Assembly (NCBI GenBank): GCA_013398175.1
Contig: VZRZ01007308.1
Span: 396,046-460,045, forward strand
From: Climacteris rufus
Lineage: Eukaryota > Chordata > Aves > Passeriformes > Climacteridae
Length of the DNA stretch: 64,000 nucleotides
Direction of reading: 5' to 3'
Shown: piece by piece, positions 13,074 through 24,918 of the stretch
Layout of the letters: each line of letters opens with the position of its first letter
How positions within the stretch are numbered: the stretch's first letter is position 1
Translations under genes and position numbers: made by a program
The notes under the pieces: model-generated
What the model was told of the DNA's origin: nothing
Database searches by the model: none
What the model saw: the letters and a program-made list of their open reading frames with translations, nothing else

Positions 13074-16000
13074 GTGGTGTGACTTTGTTATTTTCCTTCA
13101 CTGTACTGTCAGTGTCTCCAGAAACACACAGCCTTCCAGTTCTCAGCTCCGGCTGTAGGCAAGAAAGAGTTTCACTGGACATGCTCCTGGATGTTTGTGT
13201 TCTTAGCTGCTTGCCTACAGTTAATGAAGTGTACCCTGATATTTCCTCTCATTACCAAGCATGGTTTTGATTCTAAAATTAAGACTATCCAGGTCATAAT
13301 CCAAGACTATAAAATGATAAAGCAGCAGTTCAAACTATTTGGAAGAATAAGTTTTTTAAGTATTGAAATTCTTGTGGTGGGGATTAGGGTAGGTAGCAAA
13401 GCCATTTCATGGGTCATTCTCTCTTAGAGGAAAAATTACACCTTGCAAGGCAAAATGAGAAATTGAACAAAACCATGAGAATCAACTACAACTGACTGTA
13501 TGTCAAGAAAAGTGCTGGGCCTCACACCCCCTTAAAGTCTTTGTTTCCCTTTTGGGAGTGCTTTTCTATGGTTTGCAGAGTATCTACCTAAGCAGACATT
13601 TGTCTAAAAGAAATTGTAAGTTGACATGGAGTAGTTAGCTCTAATATAAGAGATTTAACAATATGAGAAACTGAACTGCATTCTATGATCACACGTTTCT
13701 AGCCCCATTCTTCAAGAAGAATTCCTGAGTGAAAATCTGGTAGGACATGAAGTGTAACAAATACTCATTGCCTTCAACAATTTCTGTCTAAAAGCCCAGA
13801 ATAACGATGTTGTTCAACAGAAATGATAAAGCATTGAATGCTCTGTGACTATGAATTTCTATCACCACCAGCAGCTTAGTTTCACCTCTTAGATAATAAA
13901 TTTAATCATATCATAATCTCTTTCACGTTTACTGACCTGGAAACCAGCACCTTTTGCATTGCACAGGTCTTATCTATATTTTAGAAGACATCTTAGGGAT
14001 GTTAGAATGAAAAAATGAGGCTAGGGAGAAAGACGAAATACAAACTACTGAAAAGGGGGGGAGGAAAAATTGTATGGCTTTGACATCTCATCCCTCCCCA
14101 TGGAAGTAGGAAGTATTTCAGAGGAATTAAGACTTGCAATAAAAAATATTTTCTTTAGTATTGTGAGAGTGAATCTGCTGACATTAAAATATCTTGCAAG
14201 AAAGCCAGTCTTTAATTAGTAAATTCTAGGAATAGTGTAATTCCAAGAAAACTGGGAAACATGTAAGACCAAAGAAGAGCATTTTGATTGATCTGAAAAT
14301 CAAACACATTTCTACAAGACTTCAGCAGGTTTTTTGTGTTTGAAAATTCAGTTCAGAATCAAAGCTAAAAACATCTCACTCAGCTTCATTCAGATCACAG
14401 ACAGTAAGGAAAGTAACGCAAAAGCAAGCAAGGAATATCAATACCCAGATATTTTTTATGGCATAAAGATACTGCCCACAGAATCCAAACCTGCTTTTCA
14501 GAACCCTGTAATTAGCAAATCCAAAAATGCTCTTAGATTAATGAAATAGAAGCTCAAAGGGACATGTGATTATTCAAAGTCTCAGGAAACAATTAAACCA
14601 GGTGGGACAATCAACTGAAAGGGCATACCCGTGAAGAATAAAAGATTAGTTCAGCCAAGGAACACAAAAGCATTTTAAAAGCCTTTTGAAAAGACAACAG
14701 CCTTACTTTAAAAAAATCAAAGTGATGAAAAATCTGCTGTACAGCTACATTAACTATCTGAAAGGTAAATTACCTTCACTAAGAAAATACTGAACATTAG
14801 TTCTGCTTCTAAGTTTGCGTAGTTTCGGCTGCCAACTCTTTGATCTTGTTCAGTCTTTCTTTGCTAGACTGTGGTTTCAACTCTGTGGCTACATTATCAA
14901 AAACTATGAAACTAGTGAAAATGCTTTTAAATGTAAAGACTATACCATAAAATATCAAAACTCTGAACTGTCATTTTTATAAATTAAAGAATCAAATTGA
15001 AGCAGAATAGTACATTTTCCAAATTTTTATTGTTTACCTTTCAATAACCCTTTTTAAGTATTATTTTCCAACCTACCGTTTTCAAAGGCACCAAAGGCAT
15101 TTAGGAAGCTTTATCATAACTGAATTGTTTTGGTACACAAATATTCACTGCAATATTTTTTATATTATTTTTTATTTGTTTTTTTTTTAATTTTGAAATT
15201 CATAGTGTTTTCTATTTTTATCTTGGCTCCAATTTTCTTAAATTTAAAATTAGGGGTTTGAGATCAATTACTTTGGAAACAGTCTGTGAACACATCTCCA
15301 TATTCAACCGCTTTGTTGAAACAAAATTTCACTGGATAAAAATTTCATTCTTCTGTGCCACTTGTTCAAGTGTATTATACATTATTTTTTTTTTTCGTTT
15401 GAACTTTGTTTTCCTGGCAACTATTTATCTGAGAATTCTTAACACAATGTGGCAGCAACTTATGTAAACCCACAACCAATATGACTGCATATTTTTCATG
15501 TTAATTTGAATTTATCTTGGCATCTTGTAGTACCATTCAGTGCATTGGCAAACAAATATTGAATGACTTAACTTGGGATGTCCTCCAAATTTTGTTTCTT
15601 TTCAGTGGAAATTCCCTGTAAGCTATGTCTAACTTTTCAGACATTACAAAAATGATCAGAAGATTTTGCAGATGTTTAACATCTTGCATATTACCACATA
15701 TGTTAACAAGCATCTGATGTTGAGTCCTGCCAGACTTATGTGGAAATAGAAAGCTGAAGACAGAATCTGTATTTATTTGGAAAGGCATCTATCATGTTCT
15801 GGTATAACAAGAAGTTTCTTCATTTAGTCTTTCACTTTCCAGAAGAAGGCCCAAGAAAGCAGTCCCTTTAGACTTTAGATTTTGCAAAAGCCCTGCTAAA
15901 ATAGCTAATAGGATTTTCAGGTCAAAATGTAGCAAAAGATTCAGGCCTATAGACAGCTGGTGCCTCAGGGGCAATGCAGGGCAGCCATACAGTTTGACGT

Positions 16001-17154
16001 AGTCACACCCACAGCAGAGCTGTATGATACGCATTTTAAAATATTCCCGTAAGCAGTAACTGGATCCCAGGCTTCCACAGCCCCTTTTTTGAGGTGGTTG
16101 CCTGGCTCTCCCCTCTCAGGGGTACCTTTCTTTGCCCTCTGGGGGCACCCAGCCCCCTAACACAAGGCTTGGCCTGTGGTTCACTTGCCTGCCATAGGCA
16201 TCTAATTTAGACATGATTCATAAAACCAGGAGTCTGCATTTCCTTTATGGCAAACAGAATAGATGCTTTTAAGGATTTCTGGGCAGTTAAGTGACTAAAA
16301 TAGCCTAGGGAAGATGACGTACATTCTTGCCCTGCTCCCTTGCTCCCACACACTCATGTATGTATGCACATAGTGAATCCAAAAGATAAACTTTGCAGCA
16401 TTGTTTTTCTTTGCAGTAAGAACTTTCTGGGCCCTAAGTTTTTATGTATTAAATATGTGCAAAAACTGACCTCTAAAAAGGTTTTAGTTACATCTATTGA
16501 AACATAGTTGCACTGGGACTGGAGGGAATGTCCTCCTTTGCCACACATTAATAATAAATGCTGTGCAGCACAAGCCAGTCAGTTGTTTTTCAGGGTACTC
16601 CTGCTCCCAAAGATGCTTCTGTATTTTACCCAAAACTTCATTAAACTGAAAAGCATTCCATCTACTATAGCAAACACAAAGCAGATATGCTGATATATGC
16701 GTATAAAGGGATAAATATGAATAACATGGTAAGTCTTCAAATACATTACCTGAAGCTGAAGGGGAAAGTAGGCAGTATTGGGTTCGCTGATAGTCCTTTT
16801 CAGACTGAGTTTCTTCAGTCACTTCTCAGAAACCATGTCTCAATCATGTCTAACCTATGGGATCCAGGCACACTTCCCAGCCTCCAAGTCTTAATGTGTG
16901 CCTCCCACACTGTGGCGTGGAGTCACAGGCACAGGCCAGCTCATCCCTACCATACCACCAGGAAAGTGTAGCACCCATCTTCTGCTTCCACTGAAAAGAA
17001 CCCAAGCATTCAGGCCAAAAGAAAGCTACTGGTGGGGCCCCTATACTGGAGACCTGAAGATTCACAATGCCAGGCTGTGCCAGGTGATCTGACTGAATAG
17101 GAAACTGCAGCACCACAATAAATTCACTGCTGGGCCAATTATGGAGTGGACAGT
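13074..17154. other. Intergenic sequence with a GC-richer pocket
   Basis: Mostly AT-rich. A pocket at about 16065-16195 is clearly richer in G and C (ctctgggggcacccagcccc). It could be an eroded repeat, but I cannot assign it to a family. Confidence 0.6.
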
Positions 17155-17322
17155 AGACAGGAAGTTGTGAATGCCCCACCCCTGGAAGTGTTCAAAGCCA
17201 GGCTCAATGTGGTTTGGAGCAACCTGGTTTACTGGAAAGTTCCCTGCCCATTGCAGAGAGGTTGGAACTACATGATCTTTGAGGTCCCTTCCAACTCTAA
17301 TCATTATGTGATTTTGTGGTTC
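17155..17322 (+). mobile_element. CR1 LINE 3' fragment, diverged
   Basis: The segment includes atgccccacccctggaagtg, ttcaaagccaggctcaatg, gttggaactacatgatcttt and gaggtcccttccaactctaa, ending in degraded terminal repeats (attatgtgattttgtgg). It is more diverged than the copies at 6.2 and 47 kb, suggesting an older insertion. Confidence 0.9.
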
Positions 17323-20300
17323 TAAGTGCAAACTTACGATCTTTATAGGCACCAGAAAGCCCTGTAATCCACTCCTGATGGGTCTTGGCACAAGTGATCC
17401 TTGAACTGCTCAGGATGGACTGGTTTCTGACACACCCTGCAAGAGAGCTAGAAGTAGCCAAGAAAAGCCACATGAGCAGATATTTAGTGAGCTGAAGGGA
17501 GGGAAGTCAGACTGTCATTTCGTGCTGTTCCTGGCAGCCGAGTCCTCTCTTGAATGTTGTCCATAGTTTCTGAAATGTGTTTAATTTATGTTTTGTGCAA
17601 GGGGTGCTGGAATATGGGGGAAGGATATTGGTTCTGCACCCTTGGATACCAGCATATGCACCACAGCACACTGCAGAGCAGATGTTCTGCTGAGCCCATG
17701 AACTGGAATCCCCCATTACTGGGCAGGATTGCAACACTGTGGACACCTCTATTGCTGCCATGCTACCAGCAGGTGAGATACTGATCTAGCTCTGTATGTT
17801 GTCTCTAAATTAGGGCCCTGACCACATTCTCAGAGAGTGAATGTAACAAAAATGGCAAAATTTCTTGTTCATTATTTTGCATCTCTCTCCTAGAAAAGAT
17901 GAAAACCAACTACTGCTATTGCAGAATGAGCAGCCTTGAAACCAGATGGTTGGGACTACTCAGATTCTAGGCTAGAGGCTTTGTTAATAACATGCATCTT
18001 TCCACAGCAGCTTTACCTTAAGACTAAAGGCATGGACATACTGCACTCCTAGAATCCCATGGGCACATAACCCTATTCAGCCTACTAAAGAACAATTAGA
18101 AAAAAGGTCTGTAAAATCTACTTCTTTCACAACACTAGACTGCTTCCAGTGCATTTCCAGATGTCAAATTCCCTCTACATTCCCAATGCAGGAGCCAAAT
18201 TCCTCAGCTTCTCTCTTTGAAAATTTCCACTGTGCACTGGGATGTCTGATTACAAAAATCTGTAGTGGCTTAACAGAGTATGAAAGGAGAACCAAGATAA
18301 AATAACATGGATTATTAACCATTAATTCAGGGAAAATGTAGCACGGTGATAAATGATGCCTAATCGTAGATGTGTTTCAGTCATTGCTGAAATACAATGC
18401 CTGGGGCACAGAGAGGTAAAATAAGGAGGGCTGAAGAAAGATCAGGACTGCAAGGCCATTTAATTGATATGCTACCATTATCACAGTTAGAAAAAGGAAA
18501 CAGCAGTTGTTTCTAAGTATCTCATTTTTATACTGCTGATTCCAATACTTGCTATTCTGCCCCGGCCTCTGGATGCACAGGATTACATGAATTTCTGAGC
18601 TGTCATATTGTTCTCTCCCTAAAGCAGGCTTTAAAAACAAAAACTTGAAGCAAGCTCACTTGAAACCCTCACAAGGCAGGAGGCAAACCCACTGGTTTGG
18701 GTTTTTTTATGCTATGACATTCAGAAAATCTCCTGAGTATTTTTGTTTTCTGTGTTTAATTATAGAAGTCAAAAAAAATGGAAAAGAGGCTGTACCAATG
18801 ACCAAACTTATGAGTCAAATTAACAAGCAGTAAATTATTCATAACAGACATAGCTCTACACAAACAGAAACATATGCAGGGAATAAAATACCTGCAAGGA
18901 GACTATCAGAACAAGTATTCTGCGAGATTCAGGAAGGCAGAAAGCAAGCACTGCAGTGATGTGTCTCAGTCCTGCATTTCCAAAGCTAACTACAAGTAGG
19001 AAACAAGACACTGCTCCAGTGGAGCAGGTTTCCTAAGAAGCTCTGGAAGTTGAGGTAACTCTTAGAGAGGCCCTCATTAAACTGCTGCTATTCTACAGCC
19101 TCCACAGGCCCAAGTCAAACTAAACACAGATATGGGAGAAAATCAGGCTTATTGCAGCTGCACCTTTTAACTTTAAATTCAAGCTCCTCTGAAGCTATCT
19201 CACATCCTTCTCTGAAACCTCTTCCTTTCATGGTCTAGTTATTAAGCGTTCCTAACACACCTGTTCTATCTGTTAAAAAACTCAAAGAAACTTGGTAGCA
19301 ATTATTTCTAACATAGCATCTCAGTTTTAATTTACACTTTAATCATGCAGCTCAGGACTAGCCAAGACTATATGTGAATTCACATATATGGATGTGTGTG
19401 ACAGGACTGTTTACCCCCTGTCACCAAAAAGCCTATCTGCTGTCTTGTTTTACTGATGTATAAATTAGGGGCACATCTCCCCTAACAGCTCAGTCATCAC
19501 GAGTAGTCCTGGTGCCACAGGATTAAGATTTACAGCTGCCAGTAAACACCTTTTGCTGGGAAGACAGGATGTACAAGATAAGTTCATACTTGTGACTGAC
19601 AGAAAAATACTATTTTTCAGCTATAAAAGACCACTCTAAGTTCCAAAAAGCAGACAGTACTCTCAGAGTGTATAAGGGGTTCTCTCCAGAAGATCGAGAT
19701 GTTGATATTCTGCTGCTGCTCTTCTAGAAGTTGAGTGAAAGGAAGTTTCTGTACACCATTCATCTGATTGGCAAATTACATTGGCTCCTAATCCATACTA
19801 TTTCTTTGTTAGCTGTGATATAGGTACCTTTATCATGCACTGTAACCTACTAGTAGTTCCTTTTGTTCATCCTGTGTAGTAAGTGGTTTGTTCAAGTTTT
19901 AGTCTTATATGTGTTTCCTTGTGTCTATTCAGTAAAACAGTTTGCGTTGTAACAGACCTGATCGGCCATTATTAAAGAACTGAGAGAGATAAAGTGGTTT
20001 TGGGGTGTGGTCCACCTCAGTAGAGCTACTGCCAGAAATCTGAGAAAGGCAGAGCCCAAACTTACCTAAACTTACACTTTCATTCGTAACAATGTGAACA
20101 CCACAACCTAGCTGGGAAGCAGAATTCAGATACAGTGATTTTATTTTACTAACTTCCTTTTTTTTCTATAATCCTGGCCACTGTAGTTATAAGGAATGCT
20201 TAGTTATAAGGAATGTGTCGTAACACAGATTTGCAAACGCACTGCACAGTGTGCTTTCTTATCCTAAGGATCGATATGGAAAAAGATTTGTAAATACTGT

Positions 20301-21800
20301 GAGAGAGATGTCCAAAAGTGTATGCCCTGTCCCCACCAACCCTGCATGGATACAGAGCATCTCATTACTATCCCTTACTTGACTTGAAAGCCTCCATGGG
20401 CGAAGTGCTCAGAAAGACGTATAGTCCAAAAGGAGGATGTTCTGGCACAAAGTTAAGGGGCTATGGATGGCTCCCAATGGGATATCCACACTAATCTTGG
20501 TTTCTTTTCTCTGTTGAAACAGCAAATTAATTGGCATATGCACCCACTGAGGATGTTTATGGCATACTTTGCACACATGCACAGCCAAAGAGGTCACTTT
20601 TGAACCTGCAAATTACTCACACATCTTACATTTTAAATAAAACTGTAGATTTATTGTACAATAGTACAGCATGTGCCTTTTTAACCAAAAGCTCAGCATC
20701 ACACAACACTTTAATCTTCCATTAAACATACACAGTCCTACAACACAGCTCAGCTCAGCTAGGAAAGCTACATAATGAATTAATTTATTGAGAGTCCTGG
20801 CTACGCTGTTCATAAGGATGTTTACCTAGAGCAAAAACAGTGGCAGTGGTTCTGGTGTTGTAACATTTAATAATTTTAACCTGTTCTCAACACAGTATGA
20901 GCAAGCAGTCATCTAGAGCACAACAAACAGATCACGTAAAGGACACCACATTTAATCGCAAATGAATGAAAGAGTTGACCAGAGGATCTCACACACATCA
21001 TACAGGCATGGATTAGAAACCTGTTATGAGATCACTTCGATGTAATGTCTGCACTAACTATGCCACAGGAAGACTGGATGTATGACAGGCACCATACCAT
21101 GTAGTAGTGTCATTTGTGTTGAAATTCTTCGGTTTGGAAGAGGAAGAGCAGGGTGTTCTGTACAAATATACACTTGCCTTATTACTTTAGTTAACACTCC
21201 TGTAGCCACTTGTCCACACGTCAGCAATCTCTTGTAATTCATTTTTGTACCATTTGCCTCAACATTACCTGGTTCAGTTAAAAACAGTATCATTACTTCC
21301 AGACACAGAATGTGTTCTGTGCTACATCTTAGCCTTTCAAAGTGTCATAAACACCCAAGCTGTTGTAACCAGCCATCCTTTATGCAGCCCTTGTGCACAG
21401 CTAGCCACAAGTTGTTATTAAGACACATTCAGATTAGATTCTGTACCTGCCACTCAGGTTTCTCAACACAATGGATATCAGAAGTTCATCACTATGTAAT
21501 GACTTACAGTAAGTAAACTTACTCTGAAATTTGGAATTAAACATCTACTACCCAAACGAGCTACAGGTTAGGTTGCAAATTCTTGATCAGAAAGTTTATG
21601 CTTTTTTATTGCTGTTCAGTTTATCAATGTGTGTCAAACCTTAAGCCTGTCCCTTAAAAGGATCAAGTGTTTTTGTTTTTTTTTTAAGAATTCAACATTC
21701 TCAGAAAACAGTATTTTCAGTAAATTTTTTAACTCCCAAAGGAGGTAAATTTGGATCCTACACCTGAATATGTGACTTTTATACAGCAGAAATGTGATAG
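17323..21800. other. Intergenic sequence, no gene recognised
   Basis: Apart from the 20-bp palindrome near 19.38 kb I see no defined element. Short local duplications occur (for example ttataaggaatg twice near 20.2 kb). This is the last stretch before the presumed CPE 3' UTR. Confidence 0.65.
19369..19388. repeat. 20-bp perfect palindrome
   Basis: TATATGTGAATTCACATATA is its own reverse complement over 20 bases, centred on an EcoRI-type GAATTC. It is intergenic; no transposon or regulator is recognised. Confidence 0.9.
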
Positions 21801-21807
21801 TGCACTG

Positions 21808-21813
21808 TTTATT
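21808..21813 (-). terminator. Candidate distal CPE polyadenylation signal
   Basis: On the minus strand this reads AATAAA, the first canonical hexamer after the CPE stop codon, 1354 bases downstream of it. A GT-rich stretch (ggtgtagg) follows about 50 bases later. Use of this site is inferred only. Confidence 0.25.
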
Positions 21814-22554
21814 GGCTCTGAACCAGCAACAGCTAAAATAATATACTAATCAAAACACAGACAGTGATATTAAAGAAACAGAGGAAGGAAATCTAGATTA
21901 AATATCTGATCTTGAATTAAAGTAGTACATGAGGAGTCATTTCAGAAAAATTATACCAAAATTGCACCTCCTACGGTCCATGTGTATTCTCTGTCCCTGC
22001 AAATTTAATTCATCTTAGCCAAAATACTAAAGTATGTTGACTGAAGTATAAAAAAAAAAGGAATCAAGAAAGACCTTTTAAAATAAAAATTGATTTTTGT
22101 ATAATCTTCAACAATTTTGCCAAAACTTTACCACACTGAAAAAATTTTCACTTATCTGTCTTGCTTCTAGTTTTAGATTAGTCGGCAGAATTGGAAACAA
22201 ATCCATTCTTGACTTGCAAGACTAAAAACACAATCTCAGTAGACTTGCAGTTCAGTGTCTAAATTGTAATATTTTGGTAGCTTTCAGCAAACAGAAGAAC
22301 TTTTGGCTGATTATCTAGACACCACTGATACAAGTAAAGACTGTTGAAAAGGTAATTATCTAATTAAAACAGACATCACCTGAAATTATTTTTTTTCTTG
22401 CTGCAAAACAAACACAAGCAGCATATTAACAAGATGCACTAGCTCTTCTTCGCCCACTCAGAATTTCTAATTTGCTTAACAAGTAATGAGAAATAAATAA
22501 AAACTGATCTTCAAACCTTATCAACTGTTTAAGGAATAAAGATCTGCTATTTCC

Positions 22555-23166
22555 TGAATTTTTCTATGCCATCTTTAATAAAAGAGCTTACACAGATTCT
22601 TTCTGCTTACTAAAATGAAGTCAGCTAATGTTTCTTACATATTTAAATAGCCCGAACACCAGAGACATACAAAATATTATACTGAATTTTAATCCTTGTA
22701 AAACATTATTACACCACACACTGTTATTATAAATCTTTTCAATAACATCCATTATAGAACTCAATGAAGAGCACTGTCTACTATTATTAACTGTCAAATA
22801 TTTCTGGCAGTATCGTTAATTGACTACAGCATATTTCTTTTTTAAAATCAAGTGTTAACCTACATATTCTGAACTTGCAAATAATACACAACAGATTGTA
22901 CTGTCATATAGGCTGCATATTCATTCATTTTTTCTGATTTTTATAGAAGAGTTAATTTTCTATAACAATATGAAAGAAATTTAATAACTTATTTATCTAC
23001 CTAGGAGGCTAGTAGTTATTTGTAATCATATTAATCAAAAGATGACTGAAAAATTAAAAGTTAATTATTGTGAAGTGCACAAAATCTAAAATATAGGGAG
23101 TTTCCACAGTACATTATACTAATTCAACATATAATAGATTAAAAGCTGTAAAGCCAAAATCCTAAT
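22555..23166 (-). other. CPE: CPE 3' UTR (extent uncertain)
   Basis: AT-rich sequence directly after the stop codon must be 3' UTR, but the end cannot be fixed by eye. In transcript sense, ATTAAA variant signals occur at 22693-22688 and 22579-22574, and the nearest canonical AATAAA is far downstream at 21813-21808. The extent given assumes the ATTAAA at 22579-22574, a UTR length similar to the mammalian one as I remember it. A longer form reaching about 21790 is equally possible. Confidence 0.4.
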
Positions 23167-23265
23167 TTAAAAATTTAGTGTTTCTGACATCATCTTCCAC
23201 CATTCCATCAACTCTTCTTTTTCCTCTTCTTTTCTTTCAGATAATGACTCCAGTTCAAAATCAAC
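23167..23265 (-). CDS. CPE: CPE exon 9, C-terminal helix and stop
   Basis: The exon is 99 bases: 32 codons (445-476) and TAA at 23169-23167. The acceptor is ctcttaaacag. After VDFELES comes a run of charged residues (SERKEEEKEELMEWWKMM) ending in SETLNF. In CPE this amphipathic C-terminal helix mediates membrane association at low pH and sorting to the regulated secretory pathway; the extreme C-terminus is reported to reach the cytosol and bind transport adaptors. It is nearly identical to mammalian CPE, which suggests the tail function is conserved. Confidence 0.96.
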   Translation of the reverse strand, partial: VDFELESLSERKEEEKEELMEWWKMMSETLNF

Positions 23266-23630
23266 CTGTTTAAGAGAAACAATTAAAAACATCAGTAAGA
23301 CCTATAGCAAGAGAATAGTGTAGGCTTTTAAGAGTCATTTCTTGAAAGATGTTTTACATAAACATAGGGCTTAGGAAGGTACCTTCTGGTTTAGGCTGGG
23401 TTTATTCCAAGTTGTCTCAAAACTGATTTAAATATGTGCAATAGTAGTATATGGGTACAATAACTTATCTGAAAATATGCACAAGTGTGCAAAGTTTCCT
23501 AAAGTAAAGTCATTTACTTGAATAAAAATTTCAAAAAGTATGAGCCAATGAAATTAAAATTGAATAATAGCCACCCAAATAAATAATATAGCACATTATA
23601 AAAAGTATCATCAGCATATTGCTAACACAG

Positions 23631-23720
23631 ATCACAGAATATGCTGAGTTGGAAGGGACTCACAAGGGTCATAAAGTCCAACTCTCATGAGCACCACGCT
23701 CTAACCAACTGAGCTAATCT
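23631..23720 (-). mobile_element. tRNA-Ile-derived SINE with CR1-like tail, internally deleted (TguSINE1 type)
   Basis: Read on the minus strand, 23717-23690 matches the 5' half of a tRNA-Ile gene as I remember it, with a perfect polymerase III A box TAGCTCAGTTGG at 23716-23705. It then switches directly into a CR1-like tail (agttggac...tcccttccaactcag) ending attctgtgat. The anticodon arm, T arm and B box are missing, so the copy is internally deleted relative to the songbird TguSINE1 structure known to me. It sits in intron 8 in the same orientation as CPE. It is not a functional tRNA gene. Confidence 0.75.
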
Positions 23721-24325
23721 CAGGGTAACACCTAGCAATGCAGAGCCCTAGCACATCAAAACATGTATTCAATTTTATGCCATCAAAAAGATCCAGGGAG
23801 CTTTTCCTGACACATGGCTCATTAATGTAGATAAAATATGCTATTTTAATACATCTTAACATATGATCCACGCTAGTGAAATAGCATTTATTTTAATTAA
23901 GAGACATCCACACCTGTGCAGAGAGTGAATTAAAAATGCTTCCGAAACCTTAGATGCAATCTAGGTCTTAGTAACCACACATACTGGATTTCTACACAAA
24001 GCAGTGGCCCACTGCTACCTTTCTGCACGGAGCCGAACACTGGTTTTAACCTAAGCAGGTAGTCATTTGGCAAGTTAGATTAAAAATATGTCTCAGTCAA
24101 AACCTCAACATCTCTTTATGTTGTGCTATTTAAAGATATTCTGTAATCTTCTGATTGGCTAGTCAGACATCAACCAATAAAATGTTCAGGTATCTCAATC
24201 TGACCCTTCTCTGTGTCTTTTCATTATAAGTAAGACCAAGAGAACCATAAGTACGACCAGCAAGAGATTAAGTTAGTTTACAATGAGATCACTCTCAACA
24301 GCTGGTGCATCAAGTGATAGAAGAG

Positions 24326-24354
24326 TAATTTAGAAAGTCAGACTTTCTAAATTA
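24326..24354. repeat. 29-nt near-perfect inverted repeat (hairpin)
   Basis: Two 14-base arms (TAATTTAGAAAGTC and GACTTTCTAAATTA) are perfect reverse complements around a single A at 24340. It lies in intron 8, 116 bases inside the intron from the exon 8 donor. No homology to a transposon end is recognised. Confidence 0.9.
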
Positions 24355-24470
24355 GCATATTCTGGAATATTCTGAAAATCACCTCCTGCTTAGGTGTATA
24401 TACCATGAGGGAAAAAGAAACATTTTAAATACATAATAGATGATAAACCAACACACGTGTGAGAACTTAC

Positions 24471-24589
24471 CACAACTGCAGGGCTGAAGGGCACAGCCAC
24501 TTTTTTAGTTATTGCTAGATAGCCTGGTGCAGAGGCCGTAAGTTTGTAATTTCCAGGCACGAGGAGTCTCCAGTAATCACCATCCTTGG
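24471..24589 (-). CDS. CPE: CPE exon 8, transthyretin-like domain
   Basis: The exon is 119 bases: two bases of Ala405 and 39 codons (406-444). The acceptor is ctttacag and the donor gtg|gtaagt. It encodes KDGDYWRLLVPGNYKLTA and the following strands SAPGYLAITKKVAVPFSPAV. This is the second half of the transthyretin-like domain, which in this family supports folding of the catalytic domain. Confidence 0.96.
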
Positions 24590-24900
24590 CTGTAAAGAAG
24601 AAAATAATCCAGATAAATTATGTATAAAACTAATTATACTGCTAAGAAGAAGGGATCCTATGGCAATCTTTTATATTCCTGTCAGTGCTTTCTTTTTGAC
24701 TGTCTGTCTTTCTTCTGTCTTCCTTCCGTAAAAGCTGTATAAATATATCATTACAGATTTTCTTCCTTTCAGGTTACCAAAAAACAGCTTTAAACTTTGA
24801 AGTTGTGCTGTAGCCTCCATGAAAGATTTTGCCTGCTGAGGCTTAAGGTTCTCCATCACATTGAAGGACAATATGGGACATTACTCTACTTTACAAGCAT

Positions 24901-24918
24901 CCCCACCCCGCCCCCCCC
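24901..24918 (-). other. G-quadruplex-forming motif in the sense strand of intron 7
   Basis: On the CPE sense strand the sequence is eight G, C, four G, T, four G. The eight-G run can supply two G3 tracts, so the block fits the G3+N1-7 rule with four tracts. It stands out in otherwise AT-rich sequence and lies about 310 bases upstream of the exon 8 acceptor. Confidence 0.7.

Larger units (their letters stand above)
23266..24470 (-). other. CPE: CPE intron 8
   Basis: A 1205-base intron between exons 8 and 9. It contains the truncated SINE at 23631-23720 and the 29-nt inverted repeat at 24326-24354, both listed separately. The remainder is AT-rich with nothing I recognise. Confidence 0.95.

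Noticed and set aside
16065..16195. GC-rich pocket considered as LTR or promoter
   Set aside because: It has no TATA box, terminal inverted repeat or CpG cluster, and no repeat family could be recognised.
1..21800. Exons of TLL1, expected downstream of CPE from vertebrate gene order
   Set aside because: No astacin, CUB or EGF motif appears in any frame; the gene presumably lies beyond the window start.
23681..23720. Apparent tRNA-Ile gene
   Set aside because: Only the D-arm half exists; anticodon, T arm and B box are absent and a CR1-like tail follows directly, so it is a SINE head.
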